Assembly: GCA_963662155.1 (NCBI GenBank)
Contig: OY759267.1
Span: 32,778,976-32,842,975 of the forward strand
Origin: Lamellibrachia columna
Lineage: Eukaryota; Annelida; Polychaeta; Sabellida; Siboglinidae
DNA: 64,000 bases
Direction of reading: 5' to 3'
The position numbers were made by a program, and so were the translations under genes. Of the stretch, positions 34,438-46,094 are shown piece after piece. Positions within the stretch are counted from its first letter, which is position 1; the number at the start of each line of letters is the position of its first letter. Below the pieces are notes generated by a model. It was not told the DNA's origin, ran no database searches, and worked only from the letters and a program-made list of their open reading frames with translations.

Positions 34438-34930
34438 CAGGAACTGGGAATCACACTACGGAACAGGTTCCAAGCATTGGAAGATGGAAAAAACATTGAC
34501 GATAAGTGGGCAAGATGCAAGAATGCAATTACAGACACCTGTGAACAAGTCCTAGGCTGCTGGGAAGCTAGGAGGAAGGACTGGATTATAGACAACACCT
34601 GGGAAGCTATTGAGGCAAGGAGGGAGACTAAAATGAAACTCAACAAGGAAACAGATGACACAAAGAAAAAAAACTGCAGCAGGAATACCAGGAAAGAAAC
34701 AAAACAGTTAAAAAGAAGACAAAGAGGGACAAGAAAACTATGTCGAAAAACTAGCAAACGAGGCTGAGATCGCAGCTAGGCAAAACAACTCCAGAGAGTT
34801 ATACAAGATCACCAGACAGCTAGCAAGGAAGAACAAGAGCACTAGTCACCCAATCAGGGACAAACAGGGAAACCTTCTCACTAAAGAATCTTTACAGTTA
34901 CAATGCTGGAAAGAATATTTCCAAGATATC

Positions 34931-36310
34931 TTGAATAGGCCTCCACCAGATTCAATCCCAGACATTGAGGAAACAAATGAAGACCTTAACATTAATTGTG
35001 GTAGGATATCCAAAGAGGAGATCAAGAGAGCCATCAAAAAGCTGAAGCTAGGCAAAGCACCTGGAATTGACAATATACCATATGATGTCTTAAAAGGGAT
35101 CATGCTTCTATCAGTGCCCAGTAAAATTCTCTGCCGTATTATCCTGGATAGGATACAAGAAACAGTTGACAAGAAGCTAAGAAAGGAAAAAGCTGGCTTT
35201 AGAAAGGATAAATCTTGCACAGATCACATTGCTACACTCAGGATTATCGTTAAACAATACATTGAATGGCACAGCTCCGTTTACATAAACTTTGTGGACT
35301 TCGAAAAAGCATTTGATAGTATAGATAGGACAGTTCTATGAAAGCTCCTGAGGCATTATGGTTTACTCACAAAATTTGTTACCTTAATAAAGAACATGTA
35401 CGAAGGTTTCACTGGTCATGTCATCTTTAATGGACAAGTTTCAGAAGGCTTCCAGATTGGAACTGGAGTACAACAGGGCTGCTTGCTATCTCCATTGCTC
35501 TTTCTGATAGCCATAGACTGGACAATGAAAAGATCCACAGAACACCATCGTACTGGGATCCAGTGGAACTTTTTCTGACAACTAGAAGACTTGGATTTTG
35601 CAGATGATCTAGCACTACTCTCAGAAACCCATAAACACATGCAACAAAAAACAGAAAGGCTTCAACAAAAAAGCAGCGAACTGGGTCTTAAGATCAATGT
35701 GGGAAAGACAAAGGTGATGAAAGTCAACAGCAGATCCTCCGAACCCATCTCACTAGAAAGTGGTACTGTTGAAGAAGTACAAGACTTCATCTACCTCGGG
35801 AGCAACATCAGTACAAATGGTGGAGCTGACAAAGATGTGGAGCTACGCATCAATAAAGCTCGCCATGCCTTCAGAACCCTACGCCCTGTATGGTTCTCTT
35901 CCCAACTATCCATAAACACTAAGATCCGCATTTTCAACACCAACATTAAACCAGTTCTTCTCTATGGCTGTGAAACGTGCAAAACGACTCAGTCTCTCAA
36001 CAACAAACTCCAAGTCTTCATCAACAGTCGCCTCCGATACATCCTTAAGGTATGGTGGCCTAACAAAATATCAAATAAAGAGCTCTGGAAGAAAACCAAA
36101 CAGGAAAAAATAAGCACTACAATCAAGAGGAGAAAATGGAGCTGGAATGGCCACACACTCAGAAAAGATTCAACAAATACAACCAAACAAGCATTGGACT
36201 ACAACCCACAAGGAAAAAGAAGACAAGGAAGGCCAAAAATCAACTGGAGACGCTCCACACTACAAGATCTTGAAAAGTGGGGGTCACCTGGCAAGAGGCC
36301 AAAGCTATAG
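34931..36310 (+). pseudogene. RTE-like reverse transcriptase domain, broken and internally deleted
   Basis: The RT palm motifs are visible, including the catalytic FADD. Between DVLKG (about 35093) and LLSVPSKILCRII (about 35104) the region that usually encodes the roughly 40 to 50 residues of the W-K..I..P..KKG segment is missing, so a deletion joined the flanks in frame. Stops follow at 35341 and 35578. Confidence 0.8.
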
Positions 36311-36390
36311 CCCAGAAGAGAGTGAGGTGGAGAAACATGGTTGACACCCTATGCTCCTGAAGGGGCCAAGAGGATTAAGTAAGTTAAGTA

Positions 36391-36480
36391 ATGTACAAAT
36401 TGTACGATGAGGTAGACATTGGCAGTTGTGGTCAAAAACCAGCCACATAGAATGTGGCACTCCACGTTGGACTTCAGGAT
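36391..36480 (+). pseudogene. Mutator-like transposase fragment, continuation after RTE-like insertion
   Basis: After the RTE-like element the frame resumes: MYKLYDEVDIGSCGQKPAT, stop, NVALHVGLQDS. This follows directly on the GMYKF motif at 33205-33219. The join shows the original transposase was cut by the retrotransposon. It is truncated at about 36480 by CR1 sequence. Confidence 0.68.
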
Positions 36481-39092
36481 TCGATGAAGCTATTTGTTGC
36501 AAAATAGTTTCAGGAAATTCAAAATTAACTATTGGATTAGTTTACCGAAGTACAAACATAAACGAAGAGGATAACACAAAAATACAAAATGCTATAAAGG
36601 TAGTTAGTAAAGGGGAATGTATCATAATGGGAGATTTTAACCATGGACACATACAATGGAAATATCTAGAGAGTACAGGGGTTGAGGACCAACAATTTTT
36701 ATTTTTAATTCAGGAGAGCTTCCTTAGTCAGCATGTGCTAGAACCAACCAGGGGAGAAAATGTATTAGATATAGTTTTATCATCACAAAAAGAATTAGTG
36801 GACAATGTAAAAATACATGAACCATTGGGTAACAGTGACCACAATCAAATACATTTTGACATCAATGTAAAATCAGAAAGTAAAAATAAAAAAACGTATT
36901 GGAGAAACTTCCACAAAGGTAACTATAAAGATATGAGAAAATACTTAGCAAAGCTAGATTGGAATAACATGCTGATGAATAAGACCACAATTGAATGTTG
37001 GTATATTCTAAAATATGAAATTGAGAGTATCATCGATAAATTTGTTCCCGTGAAAAAACAAGGAAAACGGTCTAGAAAGAAACACTTGTCAAAAGACGCT
37101 ATTAGAAAAATAGTGTTTAAGCAAACTATGTGGAGGGTTTAAAGGCGTACCAGAAAGGATGAAGACTACGCAAATTACAAAGAGGCACTTAACCTAGCTA
37201 CAACTGAAATTAGAAAATCTAAAAGAAGCTTTGAACAAAAATTGGCAGGTAATATAAAAAAAATGACAGCGAGAGTTTCTATGGTTATGCAAGGAGTAAA
37301 CAGAAAGTTCAAGATAAGGTCGGACCACTGGAAAACAACAGGCGAAACATAATTTCAGAGGGGTTTCAAATGGCAGAGGTCCTGAATGAGTATTTCAGCT
37401 CAGTATTTACCACAGAAGATATCAGCTCACTTCCAGTTCCATTTACTAAATTTGAGGGAAATAAATCAGAACATTTAGGGCAGTTATTTGTAACTCCTGT
37501 AATGATAGCAAACAACATTAAGAAGATGAAAGATAATAAATCACCTGGAGTTGATGGGATACCACCAACACTGCTTAAGGAAATTGTTGAGCAAATTAGT
37601 ACACCACTTGCAAAATTGTTTAACTTGTCACTAGAAGAAGGAATAGTTCCTTCAGAATGGAAAGAAGCAAACATTACGCCACTATTTAAGAAAGGATCGA
37701 GGAACAAGCCTGAAAATTACAGACCAGTGAGTTTAACATCAGTTGTATGTAAATTACTCAAAACATTAATTAGAGACCACATGGTGGAATTCCTTGTAAA
37801 ACATAATTTAATAAATACATCTCAACATGGGTTCCTAAAAGCAATGTCATGTCTAACCAATCTCTTATGTTTTTTTGAAGAAATTACAAAGTGGGTAGAT
37901 GACAGGTAATCAGTGGATGTTGTCTACTTAGATTTTCAGAAAGCTTTCGATAAAGTGCCACACCAAAGATTGATACTTAAACTAAAAGCCCATTGTATAG
38001 ATGATGAGGTAATCAACTGGATAGAAACGTGGCTTACACACAGAAGACAGCGTAATAGTAGATGGTGAGATTTCAAACTGGAAATCGGTTTTGAGTGGTG
38101 TACCACAGGGATCAGTATTAGGCCCTATACTGTTTTTAATATATATAAATGATCTAGAAGATGACATATCTAGCAAAGTACTCAAATTTGCAGATGACAC
38201 AAAAGTATTCAGAAAGGTTACAAATTATACAGATAAACAAAGTTTACAGGATGATCTAGATAAATTAGTTAAATGGTCAGAAAAACGGCAAATGTTATTA
38301 AATTTTGGGAAGTGTAAATGTATACACATAGGACATGGAAACATGGACGATGAATCTACAATGGGGAATGCTGTACTAGGTAGAACCGCACAAGAAAAGG
38401 ACTTAGGAGTAACATGTAGTGCTGACATGAAAGTTTCAGAGCAATGTGGGATTGCTGCTTCAAAAAGAAATCAAGTTCTAGGGCTAATTAGGAGAACTAT
38501 CATGTATAAGGAGAAACAGGTAACTGTACCCTTGTACATAGCAATAATTAGACCACATTTGTAATACTGTATTTAAACATGGAGGCCATATCGTAAAAAA
38601 GGACATAGACAAGCTAGAAAGAATACAACAAAGAGCAACAAAAATGATTCCAGAATTGAGATGAAAGTCGCTTATTACAATGTGGTTTGACAACACTAGA
38701 GACCAGCAGGAGACTAAGAGGAGACCAAATAGAAGTGTTTAAAATAGTGAACGGTTATGAGGGTGTTGATAGGAATATGTTTTTCATACTTAAAGAAGGC
38801 AGTAGAACCTGAGGAAACAAAGCAGCATTAGTTAAGGAACAGTGTAGGTTGGACATGAGAAAGTACTCTTTCTCACAGATGGTGATAAATGAATTGAACA
38901 AACTGCCAAATGATTGTGTTAATGCTAGTAGTGTGAATATGCTTAAAAATAGAATTGACAGATATATGATCAGAGCAGGCTACACATAGATGATGAAGTT
39001 GTTGGACTCTCAATAAGCCAATGGCTTTCTTGTCCACTTGCCATCTGGAAGTTGTTGTTTGGGATGGCAATCTTGTTAAATCTTGTTAAATA
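36481..39092 (+). mobile_element. CR1-like non-LTR retrotransposon, 5'-truncated and degenerate
   Basis: Starts inside the endonuclease (CCKIVSGNSKLTIGLVYRS; GECIIMGDFNHGHIQW; GNSDHNQIHFDI). The RT has DNKSPGVDGIPP, YLDFQKAFDKVPH, GVPQGSVLGPILFLIYINDL and FADDTKVF, then a C-terminal region ending with DRYMIRAGYT. Stops occur near 37141, 37909, 38070 and 38562, so it is dead. The 3' end carries CTTGTTAAAT repeats, the CR1 hallmark of a short terminal repeat in place of poly-A. No target duplication was identified. The left edge abuts the Mutator-like fragment. Confidence 0.85.
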
Positions 39093-39093
39093 T

Positions 39094-39773
39094 GTCATCC
39101 TAGCTGGCGATCTGAACCTTCCTGCCATCAACTGAGAGAATTTGTGTGTAACAAACCAACAGACAGCTGCAAAACATAACAAACTAATTGAAATAGTTGG
39201 GGAATTTGGACTAGTTAATATGGTAAATGAACCCACCCAGCTAGATTCTGGAAATATATTAGACCTAGTACTTACATCAAACCCATCCCTTATTTCCACC
39301 ATAAACACAGTGGCAGGCATGAGTGATCATGAAGCCATTCTCTTTGATATCAATATGAATCCTAACAGAAAAACCAAACCACCACACAAAGTATACAACT
39401 ACAGATCCGCAAACTGGGAATCCCTAAAATCAAACTGCACCCAGCTAGCTTAGCAGTACTTTTTTGAAAATCAGATGAACAAGAACTCAAATTGGAACTT
39501 CTTTCATAAAAACGACACTAACCTGATAGGAGTATCCATCCCTAGCCACATGACAAGATCTAAACAACACCTACTCTGGATCACAAGACTCATTATCAGA
39601 CTACTGAGAAAAAGGGACAAAACTCATGCTAAAGTCAAGAAAATAAAAAATTAAACATTATGAAAACTTTTAAAAATTAAGAAAAATAACCACCAAAGCA
39701 GTGACCAAAATCTATAACAGTTACATTAACAACATTATTGGAGAAAGTTTGATGACAAATCCAAAACAATTTT
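39094..39773 (+). mobile_element. L2/jockey-like retrotransposon, 5' segment, interrupted
   Basis: Endonuclease C-terminal half: VILAGDLNLPAIN, stop, NMVNEPTQLDSGNILDLVL, GMSDHEAILFDI. Then the linker region with PSHMTRSKQHLLWI and RKRDKTHAKVKK, and NNIIGESLMTNPKQF at the break. Frameshifts and stops are present. A CR1 tail inserted at 39774 splits it; the frame resumes at 40141. Confidence 0.8.
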
Positions 39774-40140
39774 AACAAGAATTTAACAAGAGTACCATCA
39801 CAAACAACAAGTTCCGGATGGCAAGTGGACAAGGAAGCCACTGGCTTATCGAGAGTCCAACAATTTTCTCATCTATGTGTAGCCCGCCCTTATCAGATAT
39901 CTGTCAATTATATTTTTAAACATATTCACACTACCAGTATTAACACAATCATTTGGCAGTTTGTTCCATTCATTTATCACCCTCTGTGAGAAAGAGTAGT
40001 TTCTCATGTCCAACCTACACTGTTCCTTAACTAATGCTACTTTGTGTCCCCTGGTTCTACTGCCTTCTTTAAGTTTGAAGAACATATTCCTATCAACATC
40101 CTCGTTCACTATTTTAAACACTTCTATTTGGTCTCCTCTT
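39774..40140 (-). mobile_element. CR1 3' fragment inserted into the L2-like element
   Basis: The minus strand reads RGDQIEVFKIVN, then CRLDMRNYSFSQRVINEWNK and RYLIRAGYT with stop, followed by TTGTTAAATTC-type terminal repeats at the low-coordinate end. It is flanked by AATTTT at 39768-39773 and 40141-40146. Removing one copy restores the host element's frame (KQF followed by WSFIRQNKT), so this is the exact insertion boundary and the target duplication is six bases. Confidence 0.92.
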
Positions 40141-40660
40141 AATTTTGGTCCTTCATCAGACAAAACAAAACAGAAAATCTTGGCATTCAGGCACTAAAAG
40201 TAAATAACAACTTGAAAACAACCGACTATGACAAAGCAAATGCTCTCAATGACAACTTTATATCAGTTTTCACAACTGAGCAACTTCCTATCCCAAAAGG
40301 CCCATCACCATTTCCCTTAATTCAAACCCTAGAAATTGGACTAAACGGCATGAAAAAACAGCTTGAAGCTCTAAACCCCAACAAAGCGCCAGAACCAGAT
40401 GATATTACTGCAAAAATACTAAAGGAAACTGCTAAAGAGACATCCCCCATAATACAGGACATTTTCCATCAATCATACACCACTGGCAAACTCCCCTAAG
40501 CCTGGACTACAGTCCTTGTCTCGGCAGTGCACAATAAAGGCAATAAATTCGACCCAGCTAACAATAGACTAACATCTTTAACTTGTATTCTGTGTAAGGT
40601 GGTGGAGCATATCGTCCTTAGCCATCTACATATACGCTATATAAAAGATAGCTATGCTGG
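40141..40660 (+). mobile_element. L2/jockey-like retrotransposon, 3' continuation
   Basis: Continues in frame from the 39773 break: SFIRQNKTENLGIQALK, ANALNDNFISVFT, NPNKAPEPDDITAKILKE (start of the RT domain, G changed to E), then a stop at 40498 and further RT-like sequence (NKGNKFDPANNR). It ends near 40660 before the RT catalytic region, so it is truncated. Confidence 0.78.
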
Positions 40661-41639
40661 ACCATTTTGAAATAATTAAGTTATTGCAAAGTATTATACA
40701 TCATTGGAAAGGACTATTATTAAGATGCATCATGGAATCAGTTGTATGGCTGTAGGTTAATTAGTTTTCATGTTAGAGCACTTTAAAGACACCCCCGTCA
40801 ACATTTCCAAAACAAGTTTTTTCTATTTTTATTAAAAAAGTGTACCTGGCTTAAAAAATTACTAATATTAAAGTTAATGTAATGTTTTTGACATATTGTG
40901 GAAATACTAAATGTTCTCAACATGTGTGGGGATCATTCACACCAGTGCATCCATTATTTTGGTTGCAAGAAAGCTGTAAACAGTGCTATTTTTAACTTAT
41001 GTTGAACATTTATACAGGGGCAATTGGTAAAAAGAAAAAAAAACAATATATACCCTACAGAGACATTTTAAAACTTGGTGTCTATTTCTAAGCATGATTG
41101 ACATGTATAGATCATTAGCATTATTATGTATATGAAAATATTGTTTACAAGGTTTTAACTGCGAACTATTGTGCAGATTTTGCCAAAGGCCTTTTCACAG
41201 GTGTATCATGTAAGACGAAATGTAAGCTTTTACTGTCATACTTATTGCATTATCTGGGTGTATTAGTAGTTCAAATAAGAAACAACTACTATAAATATGT
41301 ATGTCATTACAAGTATCATATATCAATATGTGTGGATCGTTGAGTGAATAACCATTCTGACACAATATTGCATACCAACTATCAGTTGTACATCATTTTT
41401 AGAGTTGCATACAGCTTCACCCATCATCTAGGCCATCATCATATCCAAAATAGATAAATTTGGCATAAACAAATATTTACATTACTACTAATACTAGTCA
41501 TTAGTCACTATACATAAGTCGTATCCACAGTTATGATAGTACTTATAAAACAATAACTTATAAAACAATCAGAAAGCACAGTGTAAATCATATTAACATT
41601 TCAAGTGTAAGACTGTCAGCTTCGAGGTAATGTGAGTAA
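40661..41639. other. No recognised gene
   Basis: AT-rich unique sequence between two retrotransposon fragments. No frame, domain or repeat recognised. Confidence 0.5.
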
Positions 41640-42212
41640 TGAATACAACGAAGAGCAACTAAGATGATTCCAGAATTAAGAGACCTTAGTTACGAAAGTC
41701 GCTTATTACAATGTGGTTTGACAACACTAGAGACCAGGAGACTAAGAGGAGACCAAATAGAAGTGTATAAAATAGTGAACGGTTATGAGGATGTTGATAG
41801 GAATATGTTCTTCAAACTTAAAGAAGGCAGTAGAACCAGAGGACACAAAGCAGCATTAGTTAAGGAGCAGTGTAGGTTGGACATGAGAAAGTACTCTTTC
41901 TCACAGAGGGTGATAAATGAATGGAACAAACTGCCAAATGATTGTGTTTATGCTAGTAGTGTGAATATGTTTAAAAATAGAATTGACAGATATCTGATAA
42001 GGGCGGGCTACACATAGATGAGAAAATTGTTGGACTCTCGATAAGCCAATGGCTTCCTTGTCCACTTGCCATCAGGAACTTGTTGTTCGAGATGTCAATC
42101 TTGTTAAATCTTGTTAAATCTTGTTAAATCTTGTTAAATCTTGTTAAATCTTGTTAAATCTTGTTAAATCTTGTTAAATCTTGTTAAATCTTGTTAAATC
42201 TTGTTAAATCCT
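41640..42212 (+). mobile_element. CR1 3' fragment with long terminal repeat array
   Basis: Encodes the CR1 C-terminus from the PELRDLSYESRLLQCGL region through RYLIRAGYT and stop with no interruption, so it is younger or better preserved than the copy at 36481. It ends with about eleven CTTGTTAAAT units (42102-42212), far more than the two at 39080. It is 5'-truncated, as usual for this class. Confidence 0.9.
42102..42212. repeat. (CTTGTTAAAT)n CR1 terminal repeat
   Basis: About eleven perfect tandem decamers at the 3' end of the CR1 fragment. Confidence 0.97.
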
Positions 42213-42309
42213 TTCTTCATCTTGTCTGCTGGGACATCGTTGACAGGTCAGTCACGCGGTCACTTTGCAAGTTTGTTTACATGTTTTATTGGTAGCATCC
42301 CAGTAGCCC

Positions 42310-44693
42310 GGTGTATCTAGCCCCTGTCCCAGTAGCCCCCGAGGTGTGAGAATTGAGTGCCAGTAGCCCCCCGAAGTGTGAGAATTGAGTGCCACTAGCC
42401 CTCCAGTCAGTATGCTGTTGATTTAACACACCCCCTCTTTCTAGATATTTCTAATTGTAGGAAGAGTTAATCATTTGAAGGGTCAACCATTTGAAGCTCC
42501 ATGTAACTTTCACACATCAATTGTGTGGTATGAAAAGCTCACTGTCCTAAGAGTTAAAGTAAATCCTCTACATAAAGCTTGTTAGAGGTGAGCAAAACCC
42601 AATTTAACTCACACATAAAAGCTAATTGCCCTGATCCAGGTAAAAGCTATTGAAAGTCAATTGCCCTAACATTTAACTGAATAAACTATTGATTGTGGAT
42701 TTGTGGTGTTCTGTGCCTGTCAGTTCACACATTTCTAGCCAATAAGGAAAGGATATGTTGAGCTGCTCTGCTGAGTTTCATGTTAAATTTTAAATTTGAG
42801 TTTGGAATGACACGTGAAACATGGCTGCAAGTGTTGAGTTCATCGAACGTGCTAGGGGACTTCCTGTTGCTGTTTTGAACAGTTATACCTATCACAAATC
42901 CAAATTGAAAGCGTTGACAAATGGCATGAAGTTCACATGTAGCAAGAGAAAAAGTGTGAAGTGTAAGGCATTTGTGGTGGTCAGCGATGATGGAACTGTG
43001 GTGAAAGCTGAATATAGCCACAATCACCAACCCAACCCAGGTGACGTACAAGCGCGACAATTGAGAGGAAACATGAGGAAGCGAGCCAGGGATGAAACAA
43101 CTTCAATGCGGGTGATTTACGATCAGGAAAAGGTGAAACTGTTTCAACAAAGTTCGACTGCGATGGCTTCACCAGGTGAGACAGCATCTGCTCTGCCCCA
43201 ATACCAGCATGTCAAGTCATCACTGTACCGTAAACGGAGGAAACGCTTCCCCCTAATGCCTTCCACAAGAGGTGACATTGACCTGGACAGCCAGTGGACA
43301 ACTACGGTTCAATGAGATCGGTTCCTGCTTGGCGAAGATGGCGATGGAGCCGACAAAATAATAGCGTTTGCATCCAACTCTGCTCTGCATGCCCTAGCGA
43401 ATGCTGATACCCATCACATGGATGGGACGTTTGCAACAGCACCAAGGCTGTTTTATCAAATAGTCACATTGCATGTATTCGTTCTTGGGGTGATGCTGCC
43501 ACTTGTGTTTGGTCTGCTCCCCAACAAAGACGGGAACACCTACATTCGTTTCCTCAGTTTGGTGAAGGAAAAGTCTGAATCAATCGGATTCACCATCAGC
43601 CCCCAACGTATCATGCAGGATTTTGAGAAAGGTCTGATGAATGCCTGCGTACACGTGTTCCAAGGAGTGATTGTCAAGAGGTGCTACTTCCACTACGCCC
43701 AGTGTCTGTGGCAGAGAATCCAAGGTATCGGACTATCCGTGAGCTACAGAGAGAACGCTGACCACAGGAATTGGTTTCGTATGCTAGTAGCGATGCCATT
43801 CGTCCCCGTGCCACATGTGAAAGACGCATTTCAATTTATCAAGAACACAGCACCAGATGCACCCCATGTACGATACTTCAATGACTACTTCAACAGGACA
43901 TGGATGAACGGGCAGTATCCAATCGAAATGTGGAATTCCTTTAAATATGACGGCCCTCGCACCAACAATCACGTTGAAGGGTATCATACACGACTCATGC
44001 GGAAGGCAGGCAAGATACACCCCAATATCTTTGAGGTGGTCGAGCTGTTCAGCCAAGAGGAAACCGCATCACTCGTCTCCATCCTCCAGATACAGTCGGG
44101 TCAGCCCGCTCCCAAGCGCAGGAAGAAGTACATCAACCTTGATGCTCGTTTGGACCAACTTGGACTGGAATACATGTTATGTGACCGGGGAATTGAGTCA
44201 TATCTCAGTGCCATTGGACACATGATGGACAATTTCACTTAATTTCATTGACTAGTCATGCTTGCATATGGATATGGTATTATATGTGCAAACAACTTAT
44301 TATCAACTTTGATGTGACATTGTAATGTTTTCCCACAACAATGTTTTGATTACTGCTATGAACACAGCATTATTTTTATGTTACATTTCCATTTACTGTC
44401 TATTTCTCTTAATGGTTGGTTACCTGTATCTGTGTATAACAAATAAAAGAGGGTTTTTACAGTTTCCCTCCAATAAAAAAGTCCAACATTCCTTGACTAT
44501 GCACCAGATATATGACTATTTTCTTATTTAAAATCAGGTACCTACATTTGTTCAGCCCTAAAGTTAAGATGGGATAGAACACTGAATGGAACAGCCAGGT
44601 GGCTTTGGCAAAATGGTAAGTAGTGCCACTAGCCCCCATTAGTGCCAGTAGCCCCCGGGGGGCTAGTGGGACGGGGGCTAGGGGTACTAGACC
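42310..44693 (+). mobile_element. FLYWCH-type MULE DNA transposon
   Basis: A transposase frame (42821-44242) is flanked by related inverted ends. The left end has CTAGCCCCTGTCCCAGTAGC followed by CCCCGAGG. The right end read in reverse has CTAGCCCCCGTCCCACTAGC followed by CCCCCGGG. Both ends also carry extra GTGCCAGTAGCCCCC-like subrepeats. The outermost bases resemble GGTGTA/GGTCTA. I could not find a convincing 8-10 base target duplication, so the exact limits are approximate. Confidence 0.78.
42821..44242 (+). pseudogene. MULE transposase with FLYWCH-like zinc finger, one in-frame stop
   Basis: One continuous frame of 473 codons broken only by TGA at 43313-43315. N-terminal FLYWCH/WRKY-GCM-like finger (about residues 20-65): MKFTCSKRKSVKCKAF with two Cys, and AEYSHNHQP with the His pair. 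The MULE catalytic core follows: HMDGTF (first Asp), MQDFEKGLMNA (second Asp), RCYFHYAQ (C-x2-H), and NNHVEGYH (Glu). The element would be cut-and-paste; this copy cannot make full-length protein unless the stop is read through. Both parts are in the same frame, so the damage is a single substitution, indicating recent activity of the family. Confidence 0.88.
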
Positions 44694-45300
44694 GTTTTAT
44701 CTCCCGCCAAAATGAGCAAAACACCCTCCAGAACTTCAAACATACACTGCTACACGATAATATAGTTAGATAGATCAATTACTACTTACACATGTACTTG
44801 AAGAATGGATATTTATGAACTTTCAACAACTACGACGAGAAAGACAAACTTGAAACAACAGCGGGCTAGGATATCGGATAATTTATTATTATGACATGTG
44901 TGTGGCACCACCTAACGTTCAAATAGCTAGATAATTATTGGCGTCAGTGGATAGTGATACGGGGTTGTTTTATTTGTACAGTACATTACTACCCAGACCT
45001 AGCCAAAATAAAAATAAATATTTTTGTGTTAATAAATGATCATTGAAAGACATACAATTGTTTTATTCGTGAATCAATGTGAATCCCGGATTTGCAAGAA
45101 TCATGAAATTTTCACCTTAAAAAACAAAATACTTTCACCTAAAGAAATAAAACAGGATGTATATCAAAGTAAAGAACGTTTATTCAGCTTTACAGGCATA
45201 TGCACACTTTTATTATAGGTGGTCTATGTTGGCTGCTATGGACCGTTAAAGGCACCCCCTATAAATGGGCCTCTCTGGGTACACGTTTTTGGGTTCAGCC
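44694..45300. other. No recognised gene
   Basis: Unique AT-rich sequence right of the MULE. No assignable feature. Confidence 0.5.
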
Positions 45301-45600
45301 TCCTGTTACGTTTCCCATTGGCAACCATGTTAACATTTTGCACGATTATAAGAAAACAGGACCATACAAAATTCTGAAACTGAATATTGACCAATTTCTG
45401 CATAAATTACTATGCACATGTGCCTTGTGGTGAAAAAAATTGCCAAAAATCCTTCCGCCTATTTAAATCATCTAAAAATCCACGGTTACACTGCTAACAT
45501 GTTCTACCAGCAAAATTGCCAATGTGTCTGCTCAAATGCAGTTATGTCAGATGGTATGATCTTTTGAAAACTACACATATCTAAAATTACTGTGCCGTAC
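45301..45600 (-). mobile_element. MITE family M1, old diverged copy
   Basis: Shares with the 45611 copy the order CATTGGCAACCATGTTAAC, GATTATAAGAAAAC, CTTCCGCCT and GCAGTTATGTCAGATGGTATG, but with high divergence. No terminal repeats are clear. Confidence 0.55.
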
Positions 45601-45610
45601 ATTCGTTTGT

Positions 45611-46061
45611 AGGAGTCAGACCACAGTTGAGAATTGCATTGGTGGCCATGTTAACGTTTTGTCTGATTATAAGAAAACGTGACCACTAAAAATTCTGAAA
45701 CTTTTTCACAGCAACTGCCATCATCTCGTTGACATGCTGACCAAGTTTTATCAAAATCACATACCTTCAGCTCTTTTAAAACGCCCCGACGTGCGATGCC
45801 CATCAATTTTGACAAAAATAGTCATGTATTCATGCGCCAACGTGGCCCATAGCAGAAAAATTCCCATAAATCCCTCCGCCTGTTAAACTCTCAAAAAAAT
45901 GCACCATTTCACAGCCTATAGCTTCTACAAACAAACCTGTGAATATGCCTGCTTAATTGCATTTATGTCACATCATATGAATTCTTTAAATTCACATATC
46001 GCAATTTAATATGCCCTACATTTGAAACAATAAACAGGAAGGTCAACTGTAGTCTAACCCC
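45611..46061 (-). mobile_element. MITE family M1, copy with both terminal repeats
   Basis: Left end GGAGTCAGACCACAGTTGA, right end TCAACTGTAGTCTAACCCC, which are imperfect inverted repeats. The interior is the reverse complement of 796-1204. A TA precedes the left end. The right end merges into a 14-base hairpin (GTCTAACCCCAAAT, loop AGGGA, then its complement, 46052-46084), which may be the fused ends of two elements. Confidence 0.75.
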
Positions 46062-46094
46062 AAATAGGGAATTTGGGGTTAGACTAGTGTCAAA

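Larger units (their letters stand above)
33220..36390 (+). mobile_element. RTE-like non-LTR retrotransposon, near full length, degenerate
   Basis: It is flanked by an 11-base target duplication, ATGTACAAATT at 33209-33219 and 36391-36401. A 5' leader is followed by an endonuclease domain (GCWNVRTL near 33620, DTHGVGLLL-type region, SDHHLL near 34325). The reverse transcriptase has GKAPGIDN near 35055, NFVDFEKAFDS near 35290, GVQQGCLLSP near 35470 and DFADDLALLS near 35595. The C-terminal region has YGCETCKTT and RRQGRPKINWRR. Several stops (for example near 34108, 34437, 35341 and 35578) and an internal deletion inactivate it. The 3' end is a short AAGTTAAGTA-type repeat, and the length of 3.17 kb suits RTE elements. 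The clade is inferred from memory of the endonuclease and tail. Confidence 0.85.

Noticed and set aside
43313..43315. In-frame TGA of the MULE transposase as a selenocysteine codon
   Set aside because: No family precedent and no visible SECIS-like structure was established; a point mutation in a transposon is the simpler reading.
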